Positions 26,365-35,386 of a DNA stretch of 64,000 bases are shown here, one piece after another. A program made the translations under genes and the position numbers. Source of the DNA: an uncultured Blautia sp. (GTDB taxonomy: Bacteria; Bacillota; Clostridia; Lachnospirales; Lachnospiraceae); NCBI RefSeq assembly GCF_934424005.1, contig NZ_CAKRXI010000009.1, forward strand, positions 14,035 through 78,034. Direction: 5' to 3'. Position 1 is the first letter of the stretch. Every line of letters starts with the position of its first letter. The notes under the pieces are model-generated. The model was not told the DNA's origin, ran no database searches, and saw only the letters and a program-made list of their open reading frames with translations.

Positions 26365-27284
26365 TATTTGTTACCTCCACGTTTTACTGGTTTAGAAAAA
26401 TACTTTGCTTTCCAGTATGGAACAGCAAGGAAGACTGCAACTACAAGTGCGGACAGCATCTTCAGAAGGTCTGTATCAATACCCATCCAGATAACTGTCT
26501 GGAGTACCAGATAGTAGAGGATAGAACCAAAAGCAACGCTGAGAAGACGAAGCGCAAAGTTATGGAAGATCTTTCCAAAGATTGCTTCACCGATGATAAC
26601 TGCAGCAAGACCGATAACGATAGCACCACGTCCCATGTTGACATCAGCAAATCCCTGATACTGTGCAAGGAGAGCACTGGAAAGTGCAACCAGTCCGTTG
26701 GAGATCATAAGACCAAGAACTTTACATACATCCGTATTGATTCCCTGTGCACGGGACATATTCGGATTACATCCGGTAGCGCGGAGGGAGCATCCAAGTT
26801 CTGTACCGAAGAACCAGTAAAGGATTGCAATCAGAACAACGATAAAGATTGCAACGATGAAAATTGTATTCTGATAAAATGGAACATTTTTTACATTACG
26901 GAGGGAAACAAGCAGATCAAATTTGTTTCCGTTTACTGCCTGGTTTGCTTTTCCCATGATCTTAAGGTTGGCAGAGTAAAGACCAAGCTGAGTCAGGATT
27001 CCGGCGAGGATCGCGGGAATTCCCATGAATGTGTGGAAGATACCTGTGGCGAGACCGGCAAGCATTCCGGCTCCGGTAGCAGCAAGCATAGAAACCCACA
27101 CACTGTGGCCGCTCATCAGCATCATAACGCAGACAGCACCGCCAGTACACATGGTGCCGTCAACGGTAAGGTCGGCTACATCGAGGATACGGAAGGTGAG
27201 ATAAACACCAATTGCCATGATTCCCCAGATCAGACCCTGCGCAGCAGCGCCTGGAAGTGCATTGATTAAAGTAAGAATATTCAT
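26364..27284 (-). CDS. ABC transporter permease (COG4120 type)
   Basis: A 306-residue permease with about eight or nine helices, related to the branched-chain amino acid/ribose permease fold. Seen motifs: MAIGVYLTFRILDVADLTVDGT (first 20 read as MAIGVYLTFRILDVADLTVD) near the start, GCSLRATGCNPNMSRAQGIN at about 168-187, and GRGAIVIGLAAVIIGEAIFG at about 217-236. It is middle gene of the three-gene importer operon and overlaps the ATPase start by one base. The substrate is probably an aromatic amino acid or related compound by family membership. Confidence 0.88.
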   Translation of the reverse strand: MNILTLINALPGAAAQGLIWGIMAIGVYLTFRILDVADLTVDGTMCTGGAVCVMMLMSGHSVWVSMLAATGAGMLAGLATGIFHTFMGIPAILAGILTQLGLYSANLKIMGKANQAVNGNKFDLLVSLRNVKNVPFYQNTIFIVAIFIVVLIAILYWFFGTELGCSLRATGCNPNMSRAQGINTDVCKVLGLMISNGLVALSSALLAQYQGFADVNMGRGAIVIGLAAVIIGEAIFGKIFHNFALRLLSVAFGSILYYLVLQTVIWMGIDTDLLKMLSALVVAVFLAVPYWKAKYFSKPVKRGGNK

Positions 27285-27311
27285 TTTTCAGTTCCTCCTG
27301 ATAGCACAGAA

Positions 27312-27339
27312 AGCGAGAAAGGATAATTCCTTTCCCGCT
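27312..27339 (-). other. Intercistronic hairpin between binding protein and permease genes
   Basis: AGCGGGAAAGGA and TCCTTTCTCGCT (minus strand) form a 12-bp stem with a 4-base loop. Placed right after the binding-protein gene, it probably stabilises that part of the mRNA or partly ends transcription, giving more binding protein than permease. Confidence 0.7.
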
Positions 27340-27377
27340 GCCTGTATAAATTTGTAATGTTTGATTATCTTCGAAAA

Positions 27378-28424
27378 TTATTCAGCCTCTTCGGTTGTTT
27401 CCTCTTCAGCTGTCTCGTCTTTTGCTGCATCATCATCAGAAGCTTCTTCTTCGTCTGCACCGATTGCTACATAATCATCCGGAACTTCAATACCGAGTTC
27501 TTCACAGATTTCCGGGTTGTATTCTTTTGTGAACTGTGGAGCATATTCAATTGGCATTTTGGAAATATCTTCACCATCTACAAGAACTTTGAGAGCCATT
27601 TTACCGGTAGCAACACCGAGGTCATAGTAGTTGATGGAAAGTGTAGCAACACCGCATCCTTCACAGATACCTTCCTCACCTGCGATTACCGGAACTTTTT
27701 CCGGAAGACAAATGTTGTTGATGATCTCTGTATTAGAAGCAACAGTATTATCAGTCGGAACATAGATCACATCACTCTCAGTAGCTGCTGTTGTAGCAAC
27801 AGAAGAGAGGTCGTTGGAGTCTGAGAATGCATAATAAGTACATGTGTAACCTAATTTCTCAAGAGCTGCTTTTACTGTATCAACCTGATACTGGGAATTG
27901 GCTTCAGCTGAACAGTAGATAAGACCAACATTCTTTGCATCCGGGAACAGTTCGTTGAGCATTGCAGCCTGATCTTCAAGCGGAGCAAGGTCTGATGTAC
28001 CGGAGATGTTTCCGCCAACAGTTCCATCGAAATCATCCAGGTCAAGTGCTACACCGTATTCTGTAACAGCTGTACCAAGAATCGGGATGTCAGATGTTCC
28101 TGCTGATGCTGCCTGAAGTGCAGGTGTAGCGTTTGCAAGAATCAGATCAACGTTTTTAGAAACAAAGTCGGTGATGATTGTAGAACATGTATTGGAATCA
28201 CCCTGAGCGTTCTGCTCATCGAAAGTTACTTTATCGCCAAGTTCTTCTGTGATCGCATCTTTGAATCCCTGTGTTGCAGCGTCCAGTGCTTCGTGCTGTA
28301 CGAGCTGGCAGATACCGATGTTGTATGTTTTATCATCTGCTTTATCTGCTGCAAATACGCTGACACCACCCATGCCAACTACCATTGTTGCAGACAGAAT
28401 GCCTGCTAAAATCTGCTTTTTCAT
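27378..28424 (-). CDS. ABC transporter substrate-binding protein (COG2984, TrpX-like)
   Basis: A 348-residue periplasmic-type binding protein (two-lobed peripla_BP fold). After the signal peptide (1-25, ending VFA-A) comes YNIGICQLVQHEALDAATQG, the family start. Hinge and ligand motifs include ANATPALQAASAGTSDIPIL at about 96-115 and VPTDNTVASNTEIINNICLP at about 219-238. Unusually, there is no lipobox cysteine, and the protein ends with a 26-residue acidic tail of Glu/Asp/Ala/Thr. First gene of the operon, with its own strong promoter. Confidence 0.88.
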   Translation of the reverse strand: MKKQILAGILSATMVVGMGGVSVFAADKADDKTYNIGICQLVQHEALDAATQGFKDAITEELGDKVTFDEQNAQGDSNTCSTIITDFVSKNVDLILANATPALQAASAGTSDIPILGTAVTEYGVALDLDDFDGTVGGNISGTSDLAPLEDQAAMLNELFPDAKNVGLIYCSAEANSQYQVDTVKAALEKLGYTCTYYAFSDSNDLSSVATTAATESDVIYVPTDNTVASNTEIINNICLPEKVPVIAGEEGICEGCGVATLSINYYDLGVATGKMALKVLVDGEDISKMPIEYAPQFTKEYNPEICEELGIEVPDDYVAIGADEEEASDDDAAKDETAEEETTEEAE

Positions 28425-28478
28425 ATTTTAATCCTCCTGATTTTACTGATTCATGCTCGAATCAAATTAACTTTCTAA

Positions 28479-28507
28479 AGTATAACGCTTTAACGTGAAA
28501 AAGTCAA
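28479..28507 (-). promoter_or_regulatory. Promoter of the COG2984-type ABC operon
   Basis: On the minus strand TTGACT, a 17-bp spacer and TATACT. A short hairpin GATTCGAGCATGAATC lies in the leader before the AGGAGG site. Confidence 0.7.
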
Positions 28508-28582
28508 GAAAATTATTATTTCCTTATTAATATACAAAAAAAATTAGGTTATCAAATAAATAGTACGTTTTTTGCAAATTTA

Positions 28583-28611
28583 TTGACAATTTAAAAAGCG
28601 CCATGTATAGT
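28583..28611 (+). promoter_or_regulatory. Promoter of the BMP-type nucleoside importer operon
   Basis: TTGACA, a 17-bp spacer and TATAGT, divergent from the promoter of the neighbouring ABC operon. Confidence 0.75.
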
Positions 28612-28622
28612 AAAAGTACTTG

Positions 28623-28659
28623 CAAAGAGGCGTAACTGAGAAAGTTGTGCCTCTTTTGT
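28623..28659 (+). terminator. Leader hairpin (attenuator-like) upstream of the BMP gene
   Basis: CAAAGAGGCGTAACT pairs with AGTTGTGCCTCTTTTG and ends in a short T-run. It begins within a few bases of the expected transcript start, so it sits at the very 5' end of the mRNA. No purine riboswitch consensus was seen. It may stabilise the mRNA or act as a small attenuator. Confidence 0.55.
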
Positions 28660-28701
28660 TCCGCAACAGGAGTAAGAGCACAGAAAATGGAGGAAAGAAG
28701 A

Positions 28702-29895
28702 ATGAAAAAAGCATTGGCAATTGGACTTGCAGCAGCTATGGCAGTTACTATGACTGCACCTGTATACGCAAGTGACGACAGCGAAAGTGGCAAGGGTATT
28801 GCAAAGGAAGACCTCAAGATTGGTGCAATCTACATCGGTGATGAGAATGAAGGTTACACAGCAGCTCATATGGCTGGTATTGATGAAATGCAGGAAGCAC
28901 TTGGCATTGATGATTCACAGGTTATCGAAAAAACTCTGATTGGTGAAGATGAAGGATGCTACGATGCAGCAGCAGACCTTGCAGATCAGGGATGTCAGAT
29001 CATCTTTGCAAACAGCTTCGGACATGAGACTTATATCCTTGAAGCCGCAGGAGAATATCCGGACGTACAGTTCTGTCATGCAACCGGAACTCAGGCAGCA
29101 TCAAGCGGACTTTCCAATATGCACAACTACTTCACAAACATTTATGAAGCTCGTTATGTGTCCGGTGTAGTAGCTGGTCTTAAACTGAATCAGATGATCG
29201 AAGATGGAACTATTACAGAAGATAGCTGCAAGATGGGTTATGTTGGTGCATTCCCGTACGCAGAGGTTATTTCCGGATATACTTCTTTCTACCTTGGCGC
29301 AAAGAGTGTATGCCCGTCCGTAACTATGGAAGTAAAATATACAAACAGCTGGGCAAGCTTCGACCTTGAAAAAGAATGTGCAGATGCGCTGATTTCTGAC
29401 GGATGTGTTCTGATCAGCCAGCATGCAGATACAACAGGTGCTCCGACAGCATGTGAGGCAGCAGGCGTTCCTTGTGTTGGATATAACATCGATATGACAT
29501 CTGTTGCACCAAACACAGCTCTTACTTCTGCATCCATGGACTGGGGTGTATATTACACATATGCAGTACAGTGCATGCTTGACGGAACAGCAATTGATAC
29601 TGACTGGTGCAAGGGATTCTCTGATGGTGCAGACAAGATCACACCTCTCAATGAGAAGGTTGTAGCAGAAGGAACAGACGAAAAAGTAAAAGAAGTGGAA
29701 GATGCACTTGCAGACGGATCCCTTCATGTATTCGATACTTCTACATTTACAGTAGATGGCAAAGAACTTACTACCTATAAGAAAGATGGCAGTGATACAG
29801 AATATGTTTCTGATGGATATTTCCATGAATCAGAATATGGTTCTGCGCCGGCATTCGATGTAGCTATCGATGGAATCACATCTATCACAGAATAA
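28702..29895 (+). CDS. BMP family ABC transporter substrate-binding protein (nucleoside type)
   Basis: A 397-residue binding protein of the basic membrane protein (BmpA/PnrA) family, which takes up purine nucleosides in several bacteria. Signal peptide at 1-22 (PVYA-S), then LKIGAIYIGDENEGYTAAHM (first 20), AADLADQGCQIIFANSFGHE at about 77-96, and NYFTNIYEARYVSGVVAGLK at about 130-149. The normal lipobox cysteine is absent. The start at 28702 follows GGAGGAAAG; longer starts have no ribosome site. First gene of a four-gene importer operon. Confidence 0.9.
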   Translation: MKKALAIGLAAAMAVTMTAPVYASDDSESGKGIAKEDLKIGAIYIGDENEGYTAAHMAGIDEMQEALGIDDSQVIEKTLIGEDEGCYDAAADLADQGCQIIFANSFGHETYILEAAGEYPDVQFCHATGTQAASSGLSNMHNYFTNIYEARYVSGVVAGLKLNQMIEDGTITEDSCKMGYVGAFPYAEVISGYTSFYLGAKSVCPSVTMEVKYTNSWASFDLEKECADALISDGCVLISQHADTTGAPTACEAAGVPCVGYNIDMTSVAPNTALTSASMDWGVYYTYAVQCMLDGTAIDTDWCKGFSDGADKITPLNEKVVAEGTDEKVKEVEDALADGSLHVFDTSTFTVDGKELTTYKKDGSDTEYVSDGYFHESEYGSAPAFDVAIDGITSITE

Positions 29896-29905
29896 GATCT
29901 GAAAC

Positions 29906-29943
29906 AGGCGGAGCTGCTGGGTCAGCAGCTCTGCTTTTTTTCT
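29906..29943 (+). terminator. Terminator after the BMP gene
   Basis: GGCGGAGCTGCTG and AGCAGCTCTGC arms are followed by eight T. Partial read-through would give less ATPase and permease than binding protein. A second hairpin (GCAAAGGAA/TTCCTTTTGC, about 29954-29984) follows before the ATPase gene. Confidence 0.85.
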
Positions 29944-30026
29944 TGTTATACGTGCAAAGGAAATCTTCAGGGAGGAGGTTCCTTTTGCAGATATGACAAT
30001 ATGTCAGCTAGAAGGAGGGAACGATA

Positions 30027-31565
30027 GTGGAAGAAACTTATGCACTTGAGCTTAGAGATATTTCCAAGCGATTTGGATCAGTCCAGGCGAATGACCATGT
30101 AAATCTTACACTGAAGAAATCAGAGATTCTCGCAATTTTAGGTGAGAATGGAAGCGGTAAAACGACTCTGATGAATATGATCTATGGAATTTATTATCCG
30201 GATGAAGGCCATATTTTTGTAAATGGAAAGGAAGTAAAAATCCGTTCGCCAAAAGATTCCTATGAATTAGGAATAGGTATGGTACATCAGCATTTCAAAC
30301 TGGTAGATGTACTTACGGCAGCAGAAAATATTGTATTGGGACTGCCTGGTAAGGCCAGACTCAATATGAAAAAAATAACCGAAGATATTCAGAAACTGGT
30401 CAATAAATATGGTTTTGATCTGGACCTTTCCAAAAAAATCTATGAAATGTCCGTTTCTGAAAAACAGACAGTTGAAATTGTGAAAATGCTGTATCGTGGA
30501 GCAAGGATCCTGATCCTGGATGAGCCGACAGCAGTATTGACGCCACAGGAAGCCGACAGGCTGTTCGATATTCTTCGAAACATGCGTGACGATGGATGTT
30601 CGATCATTATCATTACCCATAAATTGCAGGAGGTGCTTGCTTTGTCTGACCGCGTTGCAATTCTTCGAAAGGGTAAGTATATTGACACGGTAGAAACAGC
30701 ACAGGCCAATGTACAGAGTCTTTCAGAAATGATGGTTGGTGCCAAAGTAGACCTGAACATTGAACGTCCGAAACCTGAAAATGTAAAACCGCGTCTGATC
30801 ATTAAGGGAATCAACTGTAAGGACAAAGAAGATGTCAAGACACTGGATGATGTGGATCTGACTGTCAATACAGGGGAGATTCTTGGAATTGCCGGTATTT
30901 CAGGAAGTGGACAGAAAGAACTTCTTGAGGCAATTGCAGGATTGCAGAATGTAGAAAGTGGTTCCATACGTCTGCTGGATGATAACGGTGGTGAAATGGA
31001 ACTTTCCGGAATGGATTCTATTTCCATTAATGAAGCGGGAATCAGCCTTGCTTTTGTTCCGGAGGATCGTATTGGTATGGGCCTTGTCGGTGATATGGAC
31101 ATGACGGACAATATGATGATTCGAAGTTATCGTAATGGAAAGGGACCTTTCCTGGATCGTAAGGGACCTAGAGCACTTGCAGAGAAGATCAAAGACAAGC
31201 TGGAAGTTATGACACCAAGTATTTCTGCACCGGTTCGCCAGATGTCAGGTGGTAATGTACAGAAAGTTCTGGTAGGAAGAGAAATCGCACAGAATCCAAA
31301 AGTCCTTCTTGTAGCATTCCCGACTCGAGGTGTGGATATTAATACCTCTCATGTTATTTATCAGCTTCTGAATGAGCAGAAGAAAAAAGGCGTAGCAGTT
31401 GTCTGCGTAATTGAAGATCTTGATGTAGTACTTGAACTCTGTGACCGCATCGCGGTACTGTGTGGAGGAAAAATCAGCGGAGTGGTTGATGGCAGAACTG
31501 CAACCAAAGAAGGAATCGGTCTTCTCATGACGAAACATGAAAAAGGAGGGGTTGTCAATGAATAA
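30027..31565 (+). CDS. ABC transporter ATP-binding protein, two nucleotide-binding domains (NupA-like)
   Basis: A 512-residue ATPase with two fused ABC domains, as in sugar (RbsA) and nucleoside (NupA) importers. The first domain has Walker A ILGENGSGKTTLMNM (about 35-49), LSV-type signature YEMSVSEKQTVEIVKM (about 139-154) and LILDEPTAVLTP. The second has ISGSGQKELLEAI as a degenerate Walker A (about 290-302) and signature VRQMSGGNVQKVLVGREIA (about 404-422). Start is GTG at 30027 after GAAGGAGGG. The end overlaps the next gene by 8 bp. Confidence 0.93.
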   Translation: MEETYALELRDISKRFGSVQANDHVNLTLKKSEILAILGENGSGKTTLMNMIYGIYYPDEGHIFVNGKEVKIRSPKDSYELGIGMVHQHFKLVDVLTAAENIVLGLPGKARLNMKKITEDIQKLVNKYGFDLDLSKKIYEMSVSEKQTVEIVKMLYRGARILILDEPTAVLTPQEADRLFDILRNMRDDGCSIIIITHKLQEVLALSDRVAILRKGKYIDTVETAQANVQSLSEMMVGAKVDLNIERPKPENVKPRLIIKGINCKDKEDVKTLDDVDLTVNTGEILGIAGISGSGQKELLEAIAGLQNVESGSIRLLDDNGGEMELSGMDSISINEAGISLAFVPEDRIGMGLVGDMDMTDNMMIRSYRNGKGPFLDRKGPRALAEKIKDKLEVMTPSISAPVRQMSGGNVQKVLVGREIAQNPKVLLVAFPTRGVDINTSHVIYQLLNEQKKKGVAVVCVIEDLDVVLELCDRIAVLCGGKISGVVDGRTATKEGIGLLMTKHEKGGVVNE

Positions 31566-32637
31566 AGAACCTTTCTTACAGGTAAGCAAAAGAAGAAACA
31601 AAGCCGGATGGCAGGAAAGACTGTTGATTCGATTTATTGCGCTGATCCTTGCACTGATCGTGTGCGGTGCTGTAATCGTCGCACTTGTCAAGATGAATCC
31701 GGTAGAAGTATATAAAGCAATCTGGGATGGAGCAATGGGATCGGAACGGCGTATCTGGCAGACAATACGTGATACGATGGTTCTTCTGTGTATTGCAATC
31801 GGACTTGCTCCGGCATTCAAAATGAAATTCTGGAATATCGGTGCAGAAGGCCAGATCCTGATTGGTGGAGCCTGCTCCGCAGCAGTCATGATCTATGCTG
31901 GTGATAAGATGTCTCCGGTGCTGCTTCTGATCGTAATGTTCGTTGCAAGTGTCCTTGGTGGTATGATCTGGGGTATGATTCCGGCAGTGTTTAAAGCATA
32001 CTGGAATACCAATGAGACTCTGTTTACTCTGATGCTGAACTATGTTGCCATGCAGGTGGTTACATATTGTATCGTTTTCTGGGAAAATCCAAAAGGTTCC
32101 AATACCGTTGGTATTATTAATCAGGCAACACAGGCAGGCTGGCTGCCGGAACTGTTTGGACAGAAATACGGCTGGAATGTTCTGATCGTTCTGATCCTGA
32201 CTGTTGGGATGTTCATTTATCTGAAATACTGCAAACAGGGTTATGAGATCGCTGTAGTTGGTGAGAGTGAAAATACTGCAAAATATGCCGGCATCCATGT
32301 AAAGAAAGTTATTATCCGTACCATGGCAATCTCTGGTGCAATCTGTGGTATCGCAGGATTTGTTATTGTAAGTGGTGCGAGTCATACAATCTCCACTGCA
32401 ACAGCAGGAGGACGTGGATTTACAGCAATCATCGTTGCATGGCTTTCCAAATTCAATACTTTTATTATGGTAGCTGTATCTTTTGGTATTGTATTTATGG
32501 ATCAGGGTGCTGTTCAGATTGCTACTCAGTATGGATTGAATGAAAATGCATCCGATGTTATTCTCGGTATTATTCTGTTTTTCCTGATCGGGGCAGAATT
32601 CTTTATCAACTACAGAGTAAAGCGTACAAAAAAATAG
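31558..32637 (+). CDS. ABC transporter permease (NupB-like)
   Basis: A 359-residue permease with about nine or ten helices of the branched-chain/ribose permease superfamily. Motifs include FWNIGAEGQILIGGACSAAV at about 92-111, ETLFTLMLNYVAMQVVTYCI at about 154-173, and AEFFINYRVKRTKK at the end. It pairs with the next permease as a heterodimer in nucleoside importers. Start at ATG 31558, which overlaps the ATPase gene and follows AAAAGGAGGGG. Confidence 0.9.
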   Translation: MNKEPFLQVSKRRNKAGWQERLLIRFIALILALIVCGAVIVALVKMNPVEVYKAIWDGAMGSERRIWQTIRDTMVLLCIAIGLAPAFKMKFWNIGAEGQILIGGACSAAVMIYAGDKMSPVLLLIVMFVASVLGGMIWGMIPAVFKAYWNTNETLFTLMLNYVAMQVVTYCIVFWENPKGSNTVGIINQATQAGWLPELFGQKYGWNVLIVLILTVGMFIYLKYCKQGYEIAVVGESENTAKYAGIHVKKVIIRTMAISGAICGIAGFVIVSGASHTISTATAGGRGFTAIIVAWLSKFNTFIMVAVSFGIVFMDQGAVQIATQYGLNENASDVILGIILFFLIGAEFFINYRVKRTKK

Positions 32638-32649
32638 GAGGTAGATGCA

Positions 32650-33630
32650 ATGAGTGTACTGACCATCTTTATTCAAAAAGCAATTGTCCAGGGCATCTGT
32701 ATTCTGTATGGTGCGCTTGGTGAAATTATGACGGAGAAATCCGGAAACCTGAATCTTGGTATTCCGGGAATTATGTATATGGGCGGTATTGCCGGCCTGA
32801 TGGGAGCTTTTCTTTATGAAAAAGATAACCCGAATCCGAATGCATTTATAGGGGTTCTGATATCGTTTGTATGTGCGTTTGCATGTGCAATGATCGGTGG
32901 CCTGATCTACAGTATCCTGACCATTACTCTTCGTGTAAATCAGAACGTAACCGGTCTTGCCCTTACAATCTTTGGTACAGGTTTTGGTAACTTCTTTGGT
33001 GGTTCCATTTCCAAACTTGCAGGTGGTGTCGGACAGATTTCTGTAAAAGTAACAGGAAGTGCTTACACAGCCAAAATTCCGGGATTATCTAAGATTCCGG
33101 TGATCGGACCGATTTTATTTAACTATGGATTTATGACATATCTCTGTGTGATCGCAGCGGTGGTTCTGTCTTTCTTCTTATTTAAGACAAGAGCAGGCTT
33201 GAATCTTCGTGCAATTGGCGAGAATCCTGGAACAGCAGATGCAGCAGGTATTAATGTTATCAAATACAAATATCTGTCTACCTGTATCGGAGCAGGGCTT
33301 GCCGGACTTGGCGGACTCTATTTCGTAATGGAATATTCCGGCGGAACCTGGACAGACAATGGATTTGGTGACCGTGGATGGCTGGCAGTCGCACTGGTAA
33401 TCTTCGCACTGTGGAAACCACTGAATGCAATCTGGGGAGCGTTCCTTTTCGGAGCACTTTATATCCTGTATCTGTATATCCCGGGACTGGGACGAAGCAT
33501 GCAGGAGGTGTTTAAGGCACTGCCGTATGTTGTAACGATTATTGTACTGGTGTTTACAAGCTTCCGAAAGAAGAAGGAGCACCAGCCACCGGCCGCACTT
33601 GGATTACCGTATTTCCGTGAGGAGAGATAA
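32650..33630 (+). CDS. ABC transporter permease (NupC-like, second permease)
   Basis: A 326-residue permease with about nine helices. The start carries GALGEIMTEKSGNLNLGIPG (about 20-39), the usual signature of the second permease of BMP-type importers, and ends in a basic tail after LVFTSFRKKKEH. AGGAGG ribosome site. It closes the operon. The gap 33630-34420 behind it holds two long hairpins and no gene. Confidence 0.9.
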   Translation: MSVLTIFIQKAIVQGICILYGALGEIMTEKSGNLNLGIPGIMYMGGIAGLMGAFLYEKDNPNPNAFIGVLISFVCAFACAMIGGLIYSILTITLRVNQNVTGLALTIFGTGFGNFFGGSISKLAGGVGQISVKVTGSAYTAKIPGLSKIPVIGPILFNYGFMTYLCVIAAVVLSFFLFKTRAGLNLRAIGENPGTADAAGINVIKYKYLSTCIGAGLAGLGGLYFVMEYSGGTWTDNGFGDRGWLAVALVIFALWKPLNAIWGAFLFGALYILYLYIPGLGRSMQEVFKALPYVVTIIVLVFTSFRKKKEHQPPAALGLPYFREER

Positions 33631-33662
33631 TAAAGGATTCCCGGTGATTACGGGATGTGAAT

Positions 33663-33909
33663 AAAAAGCCAGTTGGTGAGGGACTCCGTGACTTATCATC
33701 TGAACTTGGTTCAATTCAAAAATTCTAAAGTATCAGGAAGTACAGAACTTTGCTAAGAACAATACAGAAAATGCTGAACTCGCTACGCTCAGACAGCAGC
33801 ATTTTTCTGTATCAACGCAAAAACCTGTACATTCCGATACTTGGACGAATTTTCTCAGGCGAACCAGATTCAGATGATAATCACCGGAGTCCTTTCCGAC
33901 TGGCATTTT
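33663..33909. repeat. Long imperfect hairpin, dispersed family copy 3
   Basis: The outer arms AAAAAGCCAGT and ACTGGCATTTT, GGGACTCCG/CGGAGTCC, TATCATCTGAA/TTCAGATGATA, GAACTTGGTTC/GAACCAGATTC-type, and AAGTATC/GATACTT stack on an inner arm GAACTTTGC...ATACAGAAAATGC with GCATTTTTCTGTAT...ACGCAAA. The tip is AACTCGCTACGCTCAGACAG. Inner arm and tip match copy 1. It may double as the terminator region of the importer operon. Confidence 0.78.
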
Positions 33910-34085
33910 CAATTCTATCCTCACTCTTACCGTACTTTATTTTTGGTAGTGGCTGATGCCACTGGCGCAGGCGGTCAAATATTAGCGCGGAGCGCGAGCC
34001 TGTGGGGCACCCATGGCAATTTGAAGTGAAGAAAATGAAGGGTATGCAGGAAAGGAGTTTTCTTATACTAATATATTGGATTATT

Positions 34086-34320
34086 GAAGTCTGATGTTTG
34101 GTACATTCAGGGAGGGAGCTTCTATGTGCGGGACATTAAATGTCTGCGAGGCTTTCGTGATGACGTGCAGGCAAGCTGACGCCACCAAGCCCACTGTCTG
34201 AGGCGTAGCCGAGTTTGGGCGATTGGCGGCAAATAAGCGCATGCACGGAGTAGAAAACGCAGCATTATTTAATGTCCCGCACATATGAAGCTCCTCCCGT
34301 AATATCTCAAAGAAACTTCA
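34086..34320. repeat. Long imperfect hairpin, dispersed family copy 4
   Basis: The outer arms (34111-34143 with 34263-34298) are almost fully complementary, e.g. GTGCGGGACATTAAATG with ATTTAATGTCCCGCAC, and GGGAGGGAGCTTC with GAAGCTCCTCCC. Inside, GTGCA/TGCAC, GCCACC/GGCGGC and AAGCCCA/TTGGGC pairs lead to the tip CTGTCTGAGGCGTAGCCGAG, the same core as copy 2. No gene is seen in 33910-34085. Confidence 0.78.
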
Positions 34321-34369
34321 TTAATATATAGAAAATACTTTAAGCATAGCCTTCTTTCTAAAATTTATA

Positions 34370-34398
34370 TTGCATTCTCAGAAAGTTAGTTATATAAT
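34370..34398 (+). promoter_or_regulatory. Promoter of the ribU transcript
   Basis: TTGCAT, a 17-bp spacer and TATAAT lie 20 bp upstream of the FMN riboswitch. Confidence 0.7.
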
Positions 34399-34418
34399 AC
34401 GGATAGATAAAAGAAAAT

Positions 34419-34612
34419 TCTTCGGGGCAGGGTGACCGACGCAGTTGGAATTCCCTACCGGCGGTAAAGTCCGCGACCCGCGTAAGGCGGCTGATCCGGT
34501 GACTGGCACAAGTCAGAATTCCGGAACCGACAGTAAAGTCTGGATGAGAGAAGAACACGAATAATTCATACGTGCTCAGTACCCCGGGAAGATCATTCCC
34601 GGGGATTTTTTT
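34419..34612 (+). promoter_or_regulatory. FMN riboswitch (RFN element) with terminator
   Basis: The aptamer (34419-34556) has the RFN hallmarks in order: TTCGGGGCAGGGTGA, the ATTCCCTACCGGCGGTAAAG block, GCCCGCGA-type GTCCGCGACCCGCG, the variable arm GACTGGCACAAGTC, GATTCCGG-type GAATTCCGGAACCGACAG and a closing GGATGAGAGAAGAA. The expression platform is a terminator of CCCCGGGAA/TTCCCGGGG arms with a T-run (34582-34612). FMN binding should stop transcription before ribU. Confidence 0.97.
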
Positions 34613-34709
34613 ATGCAGCAGAAACTAATCTACCCACTAAACTTATCTGCAGCATAGCGTAGAATTTTCTTTTAGAAAAAAAGAACAATTCAAAAAAGGA
34701 GAGACAAGT

Positions 34710-35345
34710 ATGAGTGAACAGGTTTTAAAAAGTGGAAACGTAATGGAGAGGAGTCGTACCAGAACGATCACACAGGTCGCAATGCTGGGAGCCCTCGCCG
34801 GAATATTAATGAATTTTGAATTCCCGCTCCCATTCCTGGCACCATCCTTCTATCAGCTGGATTTCTCTGAGATTCCGGTACTGGTAGGAGCCTTCGCAAT
34901 GGGACCGATCGCAGGTATCCTGATCGAAGTGGTAAAAGTTCTGGTGCATCTTGTAACAATGGGAACTATGACAGCAGGGGTTGGTGATTTTGCAAACTTC
35001 CTCTTTGGATGTACATTCGTTGTACCGGCAGGAATCATCTACAGACTGCATCATAACAAGAGCCGCAAACATGCCGTTATTGGAATGGCAGTAGGTACTG
35101 TACTGACAACAGCAGCAGCCTGCCTGATGAATGCATTTGTACTGCTTCCGGCATATGGCAAAGCATTTGGCATGCCGATCGAAGCATTTATCGAAATGGG
35201 AGCAGCAGTACATCCTTCTGTAAACAGCCTTCTTGGATTTGTGGCATTGATCATTGTTCCATTTAACTTATTTAAATACATTCTGATTTCTGTGATCGTA
35301 TTCTTTATTTATAAGAGAATTCGTGTTATCCTTAAGGGAGACTGA
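34710..35345 (+). CDS. ribU: ECF transporter riboflavin-specific S component
   Basis: A 211-residue membrane protein with about five or six helices. It binds riboflavin and works with the shared ECF energy module, which is not in this window. Signs are the early RTRTITQVAMLGALAGILMN region with the membrane-edge basic residues, FLAPSFYQLDFSEIPVLVGA (about 43-62), GPIAGILIEVVKVLVH (about 66-81) and GDFANFLFGCTFVVPAGIIY (about 92-111). The FMN riboswitch just upstream settles the substrate. It probably feeds the flavin demand of the surface flavoproteins. Confidence 0.95.
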   Translation: MSEQVLKSGNVMERSRTRTITQVAMLGALAGILMNFEFPLPFLAPSFYQLDFSEIPVLVGAFAMGPIAGILIEVVKVLVHLVTMGTMTAGVGDFANFLFGCTFVVPAGIIYRLHHNKSRKHAVIGMAVGTVLTTAAACLMNAFVLLPAYGKAFGMPIEAFIEMGAAVHPSVNSLLGFVALIIVPFNLFKYILISVIVFFIYKRIRVILKGD

Positions 35346-35386
35346 TTCAGGCACAGCAGACAGAGTGTGCAGAAAAGAGGAAACCC

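Noticed and set aside
28612..28700. Purine riboswitch before the nucleoside importer
   Set aside because: The leader is too short and lacks the purine-aptamer core and loop pair.
31576..32676. A 366-residue open frame antisense to the NupB-like permease
   Set aside because: His/Asn/Cys-rich antisense shadow of a well-supported permease, with no known motif.
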